Shown in pieces: positions 11,899 to 23,985 of a stretch of 55,007 bases of DNA. Position 1 is the stretch's first letter. Each line of letters begins with the position of its first letter. The stretch is from the NCBI GenBank assembly GCA_003550305.1, contig QKYT01000338.1:13908-68914 (forward strand), read 5' to 3'. The position numbers and the translations under genes were made by a program. The notes beneath the pieces are model-generated. The model did not search any database, was not told the origin of the DNA, and saw nothing but the letters and a program-made list of their open reading frames with translations. The DNA comes from Glomus cerebriforme. Its lineage: Eukaryota > Glomeromycota > Glomeromycetes > Glomerales > Glomeraceae.

Positions 11899-14800
11899 TC
11901 ACATCTCACCCATGGTCTGCCTTGAGTATATTGGATTTCTAGCAGCGAATGACGAGTCCAAAACTACCTCCTCTTGTTCATCTTCAGTTTCCCATTCCCC
12001 TTCTTCGTCCTGCATAGGATGAGAACAATTAGGATTGGTTACGCTGACGGGAGATATTGGACTAGCCACTTGTGTAGCAGCTGACTGAGAAACAATGTCT
12101 TGTGATAATAATGTATGACGATAATTTTGTTGAGATGGAGTTATATCCATCACATTATTTAACCAATTATTATTTGACCTACCACTACTAGAATTATCAT
12201 TATTATCGTTATAATTATTGTCATCCGTTGTAGAGGAATTGTCTTTCTCTTGTGAAGTCCCCTCCGTCTCCTTACGCCGAGACTTTCTCTTTCTTTTTTT
12301 AGCATTGTTATTTGCTCGTATCGGATCCATATACATGGTAGTATCAGGCGGTGACTGCATACGAATAGTCGATATTATATTGGCAGAAGGAGGAGGCGAT
12401 TGTATGAGTAAAGTTGATTGTAATTGATCATTTGTTTGAACATTTGGTCTTATGGGTTGCATATACGGCACACCTGGTGTTGATGATTGTCTTATAACTT
12501 TTGGTCTCGGGGTCTGAATATTAAATGTTGGTAATGGTGGTAATGTTGGTAATGTTGTATTGTTCTGCGATAAAGAATTTTGCGACGATAAAGGAGCTTG
12601 TTGTTGCTGCTGTTGATTATTATTATCGGAAATTTGACTTTCAGGTCGTTCTTCTTCTTCATCATCGTCTAATATTATTATTGCGGATTGAGCTTTATCT
12701 GATTTTGACGATGTAGAAGGAAGTGATGTTTTCCTGGAATTCGAATCAATTTGCATAACATCATCATCATCACTACTTTCTCCACCGTCAACTTCATCTC
12801 TGATGACTGTCCATTTACCACTTGAGTCAAGCTCAACAGTATTAACATTTCTAAAATTTTAAAAGAAATTATTAAATTATACATATTTTTTGTATGATAT
12901 AATTATATATAAATTTTTTTTTTTGTATGGTATAAAAATTACATACGTTGGTATCTGTTTTAGTAAACTTTTGAAATATTCATCAATTCGTAATGTTTCC
13001 GATGTCACCCGATCACTATTTGTTAAATGAATAAATATTTAATATACTATAAAAAAAAAAATTATAGATAAGAAATAATTCTTGATAATTCATTAAACAC
13101 ATACTTGCACTCGGGACATCGCCACTTGCAATTTTTCTTATTCACATCAACATAAGTTTGTAGATCAAAACACTAATAGGTAACAAAAAAAAAAAATAAA
13201 AATAAAAAATAACAATAATAATAATATAATATAATATAAAAATAATTTTTTTTTTGATGAAATCATGAATTTTTTTTACTTACACCTATGTGACGACAAT
13301 TTTGTCCTTTTGCAGGTTCGGTTATTCTTAATAAGCTTATTGGACATCGTAAACTAACTTTCATTTTATTAACCGTTATATCACAATCATCATCAATTAA
13401 CATAGCAACATTATTCTGACCTGTTCCGGTTGATAAACCCGGGCTTGTTGGTTGTTGATCTAAGAAATTTGGACCAGAAATTAGACGTTTAACTAAAAAA
13501 AATAATGTGCGTTAAAAATTTATTAAATAAAAAAAGGTTAAATTTAATTTATTTTCAATCGTTTAAATCATTTACCAATTTCTGTTCCATGTTCTATGGT
13601 AAGTGTTTGACTTCGTGCATTACGTAAAACCATTTCCTCTGATTCTTTTACCAAAATTTCTATAGATAATATATGTTCCTATAATAAGAAAAAACAAAAT
13701 TTATTATTAATAGTTATTTATTTGTGTGGTGGCAATTTTTCATAAATTAAACAAATAATTGTATAAAATATTCATATCACATCAAACTTGTAATAAAAAT
13801 CAAACGTTAAAAAAAACTTACAGATAATTGTTGTCGACATGGTTCACACATACATTGTGTGATTTTAATTCTATTGACTCCTGCAACCAAATGTTGAACA
13901 ATATCGACCGGTTTGTCAACTCCAACAAACGAATATTGATTTTGTTTAATAGGAATTCGTTGTTTCTGAAAAAAAAAGACGGATTAAATTTTTTTTTCAT
14001 CAAATTATTATAAATCAAATTAGCTAAAATTGATAAACCATACTCTATGTAATTTAACTTCTGAATCATTGATAAATATTTTAAAAGTTGCTTCTTCTGG
14101 GGGCCAATCGCATTTATTATCTTCATCAAGGTTGCTAGGCTTACGTGATATCAACCTATAACTGATCGGTAATTTATTTGGGTGTATGTAGACTGACGGG
14201 AAACGAGTATCTGGTCTTAAAAAATGAGAAAATATAAATTATTATTGTAAATATTTCATATCTTTTAAATATCTTTTTAAAAAATGTTTATATATATTGT
14301 ATACTCACTTCCATATCCTTTCGAACTTTTCATGAGGGACATAAAATGAATTTATAAAATCTTGCTGAGCTTGAGGTTGATTGATCTGCGATTCATAAGG
14401 AAGCATAACATGACCCCAAGCTCGATCAACTATTCTGGAAATCCAATTTGCATTCGCTTTTTCTATTTCTGTAGCAGGACGTGGTTCAATTCTTGGTGGG
14501 TTTATTACAGGGTTTATTACGGGGTTTATTACGGGATTTATTACAGAGTTTACAGGAACGCTCACAGGAATGTTCATTTGCTGTTGTTGCACTTGCTGCA
14601 CTTGCTGCTGCTGCTGCTGCTGTTGTTGTTGTTGTTGTTGTAAACTTAGTTGTTGTAGTGGTGGTGGTTGTCTTAATCGATTCATATTCGATCGTTGAGC
14701 AATAGACGGTCTGGTGAGTTCGTTATACCATCTTCTAATTTGAGCTTTAAATAAATAAAACGTTGGATGAGTAAATAAAATATTTATTACATTAAAAGTA

Positions 14801-16087
14801 TTTAGAAAAGATAAAAACCTGCAGATGATGAATTGAATCGGTGGATATTATTTGCAGTACGTAAAACTTTGATTGCTGTTTCCGAACCATATAGAGATTT
14901 TTGCTTTATACTCTATAAAACATAATAAAATAATAATAATTTTAAAAAAATTTGAACCGTCACCAATTTAAACAAAAAAAAAACGTACCCTTAAACATTG
15001 AACCAAAACTTCTTGACAAGGTGAAGAATATATATTATTATTATTTAATAGATAATTAATAAGCTCTTCACAAAGAGATTGATAATCATCTTTATTTTCT
15101 AATCCAGCCTTTAAAACTTCTAATCGTTGAATGATTGATTCTTGAGATGATATATTAGACGTAGATATAGTATTATCAACATATGATTGACTATCATCCA
15201 TTATTGAAGTAGTATTTTGAAGAGGTTGTTGTACTTGTTGCTGAACATTCCACACAATCTGACTGACAGTTGGTCGCAACATTTCTATGGTCATTTGCTG
15301 CTGTTGCTGTTGTAATAATTGATTATTCAAATTATTTAACTGTAAATTTTGATAACCAATCTGTGATGATACAATTTGACTCGGAACGGAACCTAATAAA
15401 TTTAATAATAAATTTAATAAATTTTAAATTGGATGAACATAAATTAAAAATTATATTTTTAACCCAATGATGGAACATTATGAGATAAAAATTAAAAAAA
15501 CAATGTTTCAATGTTTCTTACTATGATGATTATTTTGATTTGATAAAACTTGATTAGAAGTTGGTGCCTGTGGATTAAAAACATTATTATTTGAAATTGA
15601 AATTCTATTGGATTGTGATCTTTGATTCTTCAGATTTGATCGCAAAATAAAATAATTTTTTTGTTATTTTCATTTGTTTATTATAAAAAATAAAAAAAAA
15701 TTTTAAAAATAAAATCATAATACATACTAGAGCATCAGCAAAAGTTGTTATTAAACCATTATTATTATTATTATTATTACGTGATGATGTTACAGATATT
15801 GGTTGAAGATTACTTCCTGATTGTGATAAAAGAAAAACAGGTGGTTGTTGAACGAATTGATGATACTGTCCTTGTTGAATATATGATTGATCGGATTGAT
15901 GAGGAGGATTTACGAAATTTGTTGTACCACCACTCTTTCTTCTTTTTGTAGCATGTTGATTTTGTTCCATGAATTCATGTGGCATTGATCTAGTAGTATT
16001 AGTTCTTTGTAACATATTTAAACCAGCTTGATTCGATGATCCAAGTTGTTGCGCGTTTTGTTCCGGAGAAGTAATGTAATTTTGCAT
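11899..16087 (-). CDS. MIZ/SP-RING zinc-finger protein, probable SUMO E3 ligase (PIAS/Siz/Zmiz-like, 1038 aa)
   Basis: Twelve exons (plus coordinates, 5' exon last): 11899-12850, 12947-13015, 13105-13172, 13284-13492, 13576-13678, 13822-13965, 14044-14215, 14309-14744, 14819-14912, 14989-15392, 15522-15627, 15728-16087; all phases agree and give 1039 codons with the stop. The SP-RING spans about residues 649-700, with CPIS at 656-659 and the zinc pattern C672-x-H674-x2-C677 ... C695-x2-C698, the arrangement of PIAS/Siz SUMO ligases. Upstream (about 420-600) lies a PINIT-position region I cannot match confidently. The N-terminal half is low complexity: Asn and Gln runs, a CAG/CAA polyQ tract near 14600-14640, and four VINP repeats. 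AIIILDDDEEEE (778-789) is a textbook SUMO-interacting motif. No SAP domain seen. The likely role is nuclear transfer of SUMO from Ubc9 to chromatin proteins. The exon 2 acceptor (15628-15630) is weak. Confidence 0.85.
14581..14640 (-). repeat. CAG/CAA polyglutamine tract in the SP-RING gene
   Basis: A triplet run encodes 13 consecutive Gln, then VQQVQQQQ, in exon 5. Mixed CAA and CAG codons make it less pure than an expanding microsatellite. The neighbouring 14500-14550 has four 15-bp repeats encoding VINP. Confidence 0.8.
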
Positions 16088-19000
16088 TTTGAAATAATGT
16101 TACCCGAGTGAATGTTAAAGTAGTTGAAAATGTATTATAAAATTGATTGAATCTTGGATTTTTGTTTTGTTTGATTGATGATGAAAGAAATTATGTACAC
16201 GATGATTCTTTTTGATTGAAATTTTTCGTTATGAATTTTTGAGAAATTTGCCCCCTAAATCATAATCAATTAATGAAAGAAATGAAAAAAAAGAGAAAAA
16301 GAAATAATATAAAAAAAAAAAAAATTAATAAATAATAAATAATTTTTTTTTTTGATTAGTAAAAATGATTCAACGTCATCCTAATTAATTGTGATTATGA
16401 AAAATGAATCACATCACACATTAGAATATCACATTGATAATCACAGTTCCACAAGAAACGGTTAAAAAATGAGTCATACGATCGTACGATGATCGTCATA
16501 TGTATGTACCTTTTTTTTGATTCGTCTAAAAAAAACTATTTACAAAAAAAAATAATAATTCTTTTTTCACACTAAAAAAAAAAATGAAGAGAAAATATTT
16601 TTTTTTTTTAAAGAAAAAAAAAAAAGAAAAAGATTTTATTAATAAAAAATGTTTTTTTTTGATCTATGTATCCGCAGTCAAAACTTTTTTTTTTTTTTTT
16701 TGGCGCCAAAANAAAAAAAAATCATAAGAAACGCCAATTATTTACAAAAATAACAAAGAATGAAAAAAAAAGACCCGGTTTAGTTACCGGTTTAAATGCC
16801 GGTTTTTTTATATATTATAACTTTATAAAAATCCAGTTTTTTTTTTGTGAAACACGGCTGATTTTTTAGTCGTAAAGAAAGAAGAAAAAAAAAACGAAAA
16901 CTAATATAAAGTCGTTCACTCACCCTTTTTATACTTTAGAAAATCATTTCAAACCCTTTTTATGGTATTATGAAAAAAAAAATTATATATTTATGTGTGT
17001 GTAAAAAAAAAAAAAAAAAAAAAATGATTTATATAAAAAGCGACGATTGAAAAATGCTGGACAATTACTAAAATGTCAAACAATTGTCTCACAAACCCCA
17101 ACAAAATTGCATAAACAAATAACACAAACGGTAAAAAAGCAGCCAAGGGAACCAAAAAGGGAAAAAATTCATATGAAATTTACCAATATGGGATCATTAT
17201 GATTGATTATTGATGTTGCACGAAATCATATAATATGCATAATATGGATCCGTATGTAGCACCAATGTCACACGAGTTCAGCCCAAGGTCACAAGGACAG
17301 ATAACGCCAAATTTAGCATATTTATTTTTACCCCTTTAGAAACAAATGCAAATTTGCAGCCCCTCGTTTAACTTTTTGTGAAACTTATGTAACTGTTTTC
17401 TGTGGAACAGTGTACACTGGTGAAACGGTGACACCGCAAATCTACTATTCCGAGTAAAAGAATGATCCACACAAACTTTAAAAATAAACGCGGGAAATTT
17501 CCCTGCCATTTTCTTTCTTACGCAATTGGTATTTTTAACGGTTGTAACCAATTTTAAATAAAAATATTTTGATTTTTTTTAAATTTTTTTATTCATTTGT
17601 CAGCCTCTATTTTCCAATTATAGTTTGATAAAAAAGAAACTCTAAACTTTTTTTATAATTTTTTTTTTTATCATCGTTATCTGAAAAGAAATAATAAAAC
17701 AAAGTTAAAAATCAATGAAAAAACCGTTAATCATTTTTAAGTGTGGCGTTGGTTTTTTTTTTCCTTTTATCATTATTATAATAACGAATTTTTTTTTTTT
17801 TCAAAGCCATTAAAAATAATTATAAATGACGGGATGTTGTTGTAATGGAAAATTCTTTTGTGTTTCAATTGATTTCATTTAAGTATACAAAAAGTCATTT
17901 TGTTAATTGGCTCATTTTTTTTTTCTCATTTGTTTTTTTTTGTGTTGAAAATAAATTACGTACGCCCAAAAGAAATTAATTTTTTGAATATGATAAGACT
18001 TTGAAACTTTCCTTTATATGAACTAATTTATCCTTTTTTTTTTCTATTTTACTTTTGAGTCAGCAAATATAAATTTCCGATTTTCAAGTTTTTTCTCTTG
18101 TATTTTTTTCTCATTAACCTCGTCCAGTAAAATGTTGTTCTAATTTATGCAATGATTAATAATCAAATAAACAAATAATTTTACACAAAGAAAAAAAGAT
18201 CTATAAAAAAAATTAAACCTTATTTATTAATGACTATCAATTAAACAAATGAAAAAGAAACACATCTTTTATAGGTTACTTAATCCCGTGAAAGTCCCGT
18301 GTTATTTTTGTTGCGCACTGATCATGCGAATCATCGGACAAATTAGTAATATTAATAGTCCATTAGTTACGCTTTTGATTATAAAATTATTAGAAATTTC
18401 AGTTTACTGTCAAATTCCTTTTATATATTATAATTAAAGTTTCTATAAATTATAGTTTTTAAAAATAAAAAGAGAATAAATAGAATATAATTATTAGGCG
18501 TCAAATTTCTTAAAAAATTTTTAATTATCTTTAAAATCCGGTATTCAATAAATTACTTTTCCTCCTGTAAATCTAATATGAGAACAATGAATTCCTATAA
18601 ATCTAATACAATAACAATGAATTTTATGAGAAATTTTTGGGTGTATTTATATTTTTAAAAATTTCTGTGTAAATGTTTTGATCCTCTGATTGTTTGTTGT
18701 ACTATAATTCATTAATTCCTATTATCTAAAAAGTTTTGCTTCGCGAACGAACATTCTTGCTACAACTTCCTTTAGGGGTAACTGAACAATCAATTTATAT
18801 ATATATATTTTTTCAAATCGTTTCATATCAATTATACAAAATTATTTTCTGATCATTTCTTTAAATGTAAAATAAAGGTTCTTTTTTTTTCCTTACATTA
18901 GGCGTGCATATATAAAAAAAAATCAATTTTAGTTGTTTCTCCCTTGATGGGGTTATTATTTTCTATAAATATATAAATAATTTATATAATTTATATAATT

Positions 19001-19698
19001 TATATTACCTAAATCATGATCTACACAAATTCTAGATTTTTATAAATCAACTTATTTGGTGTGGTTTACCGAAAATAACTTGGGATTTAACTATATTAGG
19101 TATATTTGATTCTGGAGTAGATAAAATACTAAAAATAGTTCCAATTGTGGGAAATCTTTGAAATACATTGTTAATAATTTAATATAATTTTTATTACTCG
19201 AATACCAGATACAGTATTGTTTTTTTTGACAACTTTTTTCTAATTAAAGATATTATTGAGATACTTATCGGATAATTTTTTGAGTTAAAAAATAACTGGA
19301 TCATTTACCTTAATGTTTGCCACGTTCAGTCATGTGCGTTACAATTGTAACGTTAAATCATTCTACCGAAAATATTATTAATAGACTTTTTGGGAAAACA
19401 ATTTATATCGAATCAGTTACTGTATGTTTTGCATTTGTTTTTTTTACTTGTCATATGTTTTCATGGAATAATGTTTTTTCTTTTATCTAAATAAAACAAA
19501 CACTCATTCAAACCCTATTTACCCTATTTGAAAAGGGGGATAAGCTTGATTAATATGAAAATAGAAAAACTTGTCCAACAATAAATCAAGAATGATTTTA
19601 GGATGGTGCGGAATTTAATGTACCCGATATTTTTTAATCAATACGTTTCCGGATCTGGAATGCTATTTATTATTGGTACGTACATACATTGATAATAA

Positions 19699-19881
19699 TA
19701 GACAAAGCTCGTTATAGTGATCAATCGACTCTATTTTTGTTCGCAATAACGAATTTTTTACCAAGTTCACTATATATATCGAGCGAAATATTATATAAAA
19801 ATAAATTGGGAAAATAAAAAAGTTTACTATAACTGAAAGTTTATTCTGTGTTCACTATAAAAAGAACGAGCTTTAACTGTA
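19699..19881. mobile_element. pogo/mariner-like MITE, 179 bp (19701-19879) between TA dinucleotides
   Basis: The left end reads ta-GACAAAGCTCGTTATAGTGA; the right end, reverse-complemented, reads ta-CAGTTAAAGCTCGTTCTTTTTATAGTGA. Both share AAGCTCGTT and TATAGTGA words next to a TA that would be the target duplication. CAGT..AA.CTC.TTATA-like ends are typical of pogo/Tigger elements in the Tc1/mariner group. The two termini differ by a short insertion. No transposase. Confidence 0.5.
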
Positions 19882-22071
19882 TATCGGTCTTAATATAGCC
19901 TCATTCAATAATACAATGATTTGATGCCAAATGGCCTTTCACATCATTAGTTAATGGTAAACCAATTTAGGAAAAATAACTATGGTTGTTAATATTTTAA
20001 TATCCGCTTATTTAATAGGTCGTGCACGCACCCTAGATGAGTTGAGTACTAGATTCTTCATCTATATTGATATACATTTACAGTATATAATCAGAATTTT
20101 ATCGTCTTTGATTTAAGTGTGTACCAAGAGAGCATCTTCATAGAATTATGACTGGAAGAATTTTTTTCATCGTGTAATTATAGTGTATTTGTTTGTTTGT
20201 TTTTGGTAAGATATTATATGTATTTTTCAATTTTTTTTTTCCATTATATTCAAACAATTATTGATATAAACTCTTTCTTGATCCAGCGATTAATTAAATT
20301 AAATTATGGATTATTTGTGGGTATCTTTCTTTAATAAACCTTTTATATATAACATTTAAATTTAAAAAAGTTGCTTTATATAAATAAAAATTATATCTTT
20401 AATTATATGAAAAAGTAATTTTGGTTTTTTTTCTATCTAAATACATGAATATATATTTTTTTCAATAAAAATATGTCAACGCATATGGTAATCAATTGTT
20501 TATAACAAAATTCGCCCAAATTGAAAAGTCGGAAACTGGTAGGTAGTTCTTTACGAAAAGAAAAGAAATTTTTTTTTTTTCATTATAAACACTGGCTGGC
20601 ATCCGGCCCTGATCAGTCGGTAGTATTTTAACGGGGAATAAGTTTTTAAGAAAGAAAGAAATGAAAGCCAAAAAAAATATACAGAGTTACACCAAAGAAA
20701 AAGAAAAATTGCGTAATTAATCAATAATTCGATGACTAAATTCATATAGTGCATATCGATTAGCCAAGTTTGCCATAAAGCAAAAAGTATAAAAAAGTAT
20801 TTTCTTGATCAAATTTATTCAAATTTTTATGACCCGTCAAGACGTCCTTAGATCTCAAATTCTCAATTAATGCATAATATTCGTTAATTACATTTTTTTT
20901 TATTAATCTAAAAACTTTCTTAAGTTTTTTTTTTTTCTATAACTCGGTTTTTTTTTCTTTCCCTTTAAACCTTCTTATAACCGTATGAGATCCTCATTAC
21001 AGACTTACAGTAAGAATTTCCTCTTCACTTACTTCCTTATATATTATAATTAATCCTTTAATAAGTACTAAAAAAAATGAATATCTTACTACTTTACAGT
21101 CTTTACATGCAGATTTTTCAGTGATTTTTCGTTCGAATCTGCAGATCTTTATCTGTACGGTATTACAGTACAGATCGAAGCATATCTGCACATCTTGCGC
21201 CACATCCGATGATTAGTTATACTCAATATACTGAGATATGGTGATTATAAAAATCTTAAAATTTTCTTTAATGTACAATCATAAATTTATAATTATTTCA
21301 TTAAATTAAATATAAAAACTTGTAAAATTCAAAATAGAGGTGATTCCGATCTTCGGTAGAATTCCAATTTAATATTTATTTTAGCTCATTCATTGTCGTT
21401 GATCTGACAATCAAAAACTCTCGAGCGATGAAAAAATCGGTGTAATTACCGAAAGGAAAAGATTAAAGAGTAATTTCTTAAATTTCTTGACAATAAAGTT
21501 TGATTGATCTTGTGAAGAACAAGTATTATAGTCAATTACAATATGATGCAAGTATTTTGTAGTCACGTTAAACTTTCCATTCACTAGATAATAAAGGATT
21601 TTAAACCTTTTGATTTGGACTTGGATGTCAATTAAATATTTCTTATATGTATATGATCTAATTCATTTTATTTTTTTTTTGATTTTTATAAAAAAAAAAA
21701 AAAAAGATCTATAAAACAATATTTTCAATTTCTGAATGAAATCAATTAAAAAAGATCTCGGATTGAAATTTGAAGACCTAAAAAGTTATGTTTGATTCGG
21801 TAATAACATAATTAAATCCATAAACTTATCGGCAGTTTTAATGAATCCAAATATTTACAAACAATGGTTAGAATAAATTCAGTCAGAGAATAAAGAATAC
21901 TGTATATCTGATCCTGTAAATCCGATCCTGTAAATCCAATGTCAGCAACTGTTAAAGAGATAATATATTTTTAAAAGAGTTGTTATAATTTATAAATTCT
22001 TCATCTGAGTCAATTAACCATTACTTATTCATTTATTGAAATGGACAAATGGTGAATAAATGATAAAGTAG

Positions 22072-22325
22072 GGTTTCCTAAAATCGATTTAGAATCGATG
22101 TTGTAGCCGGTTCCGAACCGATATTATTTAACGGATCGACCTGAGCCGACTCAAGCCGACTCATCCATTTCGCTCCCACAATCGGTTCTTGTTCAGTTCG
22201 GTTCAGATCTGAGTCAGTTCAGATCAAAATTTGCCAGAACCGATTCGGAACCGAAATTCCGAGCCGAAAGCAAAAGTCGACTCGAGTCGCTCCATTTGGA
22301 GCGTTTCCCATCCCTAGTTGTAGCC
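22072..22325. repeat. GC-richer repeat with GAACCG/CGGTTC words, possible element 22109-22316
   Basis: The block stands out by composition and by repeated accgaaccg, gagccgactc and cggttcagatc words in both orientations. The nine bases gttgtagcc occur at 22100-22108 and 22317-22325, flanking 22109-22316, and could be a target duplication. The ends (GGTTCCGAACCG versus TAGGGATGGGAAACG on the other strand) are not clear inverted repeats, so the class is unknown. Confidence 0.4.
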
Positions 22326-23281
22326 CAAACGTACCAAATCGAACTTGGAAGAAACCTATGTCCGAAATTTAATCATGTTTCCAAACCAAGCTAGTCAGAC
22401 TTAAAGTATTTAACATCTGATGTTTGACATCCCAAACTACCATCTAAGACTAGGGACATGGAATCTCAAGTGATCGGCGGTAACTCTGGCCAAGTTATAA
22501 TTCCGGCCAGAATCACAAAAGTCACTTTATCCAAGTCACGTGATTGTATGGTTCGGCAGCACTATAAAGCATTATGGTTTCTTTTTTGATTCGATAAATC
22601 GATTTTAGAAGAGATTTCAATTCCTATGACAAAACTTTGTGATTCACTTTTTATTATAAAAGCATGGTGGTCCTTTAAATCAAATACACAGTATTTATTT
22701 TCCATATTCCAAAGGAAAGTTGGCTTGTATATTATTGACAAAGAGGGTAGGTTCTTGTGATGTAAATTGTTAAAACGTTATTTCATGAAAAATTACGTAA
22801 ATCTCTTTAGAAAATACTGTATCAATATCACCGGTGGTGATCATCACCGGTATTATGTTCCACGTGATATATTAAATTTTTCCCGCGTTTTTTTCCAATG
22901 TTTTTCATATTTTTTTTTTATATAAAATTAATTTGAAAAACAATATATTGGGCGCAAATATTGTAATAGCATTAATTCACATGACTCAGGTGATGATCAC
23001 CGCTGGTGATAAACATTCTCTTTATACAGTACAATAAAATAATAAAAAAAAAATAATAAATGAATTCGGATAAATTGATTAAAAACATGTGTAATTTAAA
23101 ATTGCTTTATTTGCGTATGTAAACATATTTATTTGTTTTATTAAACATTTAATGCCAAATACTTGAACACAAGCGCCACAACAATGATAAACCAACGAAA
23201 TTCCAGAATCGTCTGATAATCAAAAATCTAGTTTAATCAATATTTTTTAAAATGGTAATCATTATTAATTTTTATATCTAA

Positions 23282-23573
23282 ATGAAAAATGGTTTTGATT
23301 AAGATTATCAAAAAGCCTTTGAATTGTTTAAAAAATCAGCTGAAAGAGAATGTTCAAATGGAATAACAATGTTAGGATATTGTTATGATCTTGGAATTGG
23401 GAATTCATATTGATAAGCAAAAAGCAATTAAATTATATCAAAAGGCTGAAATTTTAGGAAGTAGGGTAACTCAACATAACCTTTTAAAATATAAGTATGA
23501 AGAAGAAGATGAGTCAAAAAGATATAAATCAAACCAATTACTTTCGAAATCTTGTGTCGTAGTTAAGTTTTAA
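23282..23573 (+). pseudogene. Sel1-repeat relic
   Basis: The plus strand reads a Sel1 stretch (DYQKAFELFKKSAERE...GITMLGYCYDLGIG), interrupted by an early TAA where the paralogues have EKD. It then shifts frame after GIG into IDKQKAIKLYQKAEILGS and ends at 23573. No kinase exons or linker precede it within 500 bp. It is the decayed 3' end of a kinase-Sel1 gene, on the strand opposite gene C just downstream, and unlikely to be expressed as protein. Confidence 0.75.
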
Positions 23574-23985
23574 AAAGGTTAGATTGAAAAGTCATTAAAG
23601 CTCCCTTTAATATGGCACACATTTCAAACGCCTTAATTCGGATCTATCAGCTGAATAAATGCAAATGTATCGTTTTGGACCAAGAAGATATATTTATTTG
23701 TCTTACTAATAGATAAAAATAATTATTTATATTAATTGATAGAGTATCTTAATTTTTGCTGCGGCATATATTATTATTCCTTCAACGATGTTCAAGTTGT
23801 ATCCATTAATAATTAATTTTCAATTACACTTGAAATTTGTTTTTTTTTTGCGTAAAAAATTGAATCTAGTGGGAATATATTTTTATTTACATTTTTTAGT
23901 TTTACGAATATTTATCACATTATTATGTCTTATTAAACAAATGGTCTTTCCAAATAATAATAAAAATAAAACCAAATTTATTAAA
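23574..23985. other. Short intergenic spacer
   Basis: AT-rich spacer between the Sel1 relic and the 3' end of gene C. An 82-codon plus frame (23788-24036) overlaps gene C's end and is hydrophobic, AT-driven sequence with no recognisable features. Confidence 0.5.

Larger units (their letters stand above)
16088..23281. other. Long intergenic region, AT-rich, with a few elements
   Basis: No gene I can support. 16088-18000 is full of A and T homopolymers, with an n at 16712, and includes the likely upstream region of the SP-RING gene. 17240-17560 is less AT-rich and has a 71-codon minus frame that resembles nothing. About 18566-18625 holds two copies of a 30-bp unit (taaatctaata..aacaatgaatt). 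A pogo-like MITE (19701-19879) and a GC-richer repeat (about 22072-22325) are listed separately. About 22460-22560 contains tctggcc / ccggccagaatcac / cacgtgatt words that recur in the MITE at 29936-30100. Confidence 0.5.

Noticed and set aside
12218..12884. Open frames overlapping the SP-RING gene in other frames
   Set aside because: They are shadows of the low-complexity coding sequence; the spliced minus-strand gene explains the region.
14362..14705. Plus-strand frames rich in Leu or Ala/Val
   Set aside because: They are antisense readings of the CAG/CAA tract.
17336..17551. 71-codon minus frame in a less AT-rich stretch
   Set aside because: No recognisable motif or exon partner; kept only as a remark on composition.
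20551..20754. 67-codon minus frame near a GC-richer phrase
   Set aside because: Hydrophobic and Lys-run composition from AT-rich DNA; no family resemblance.
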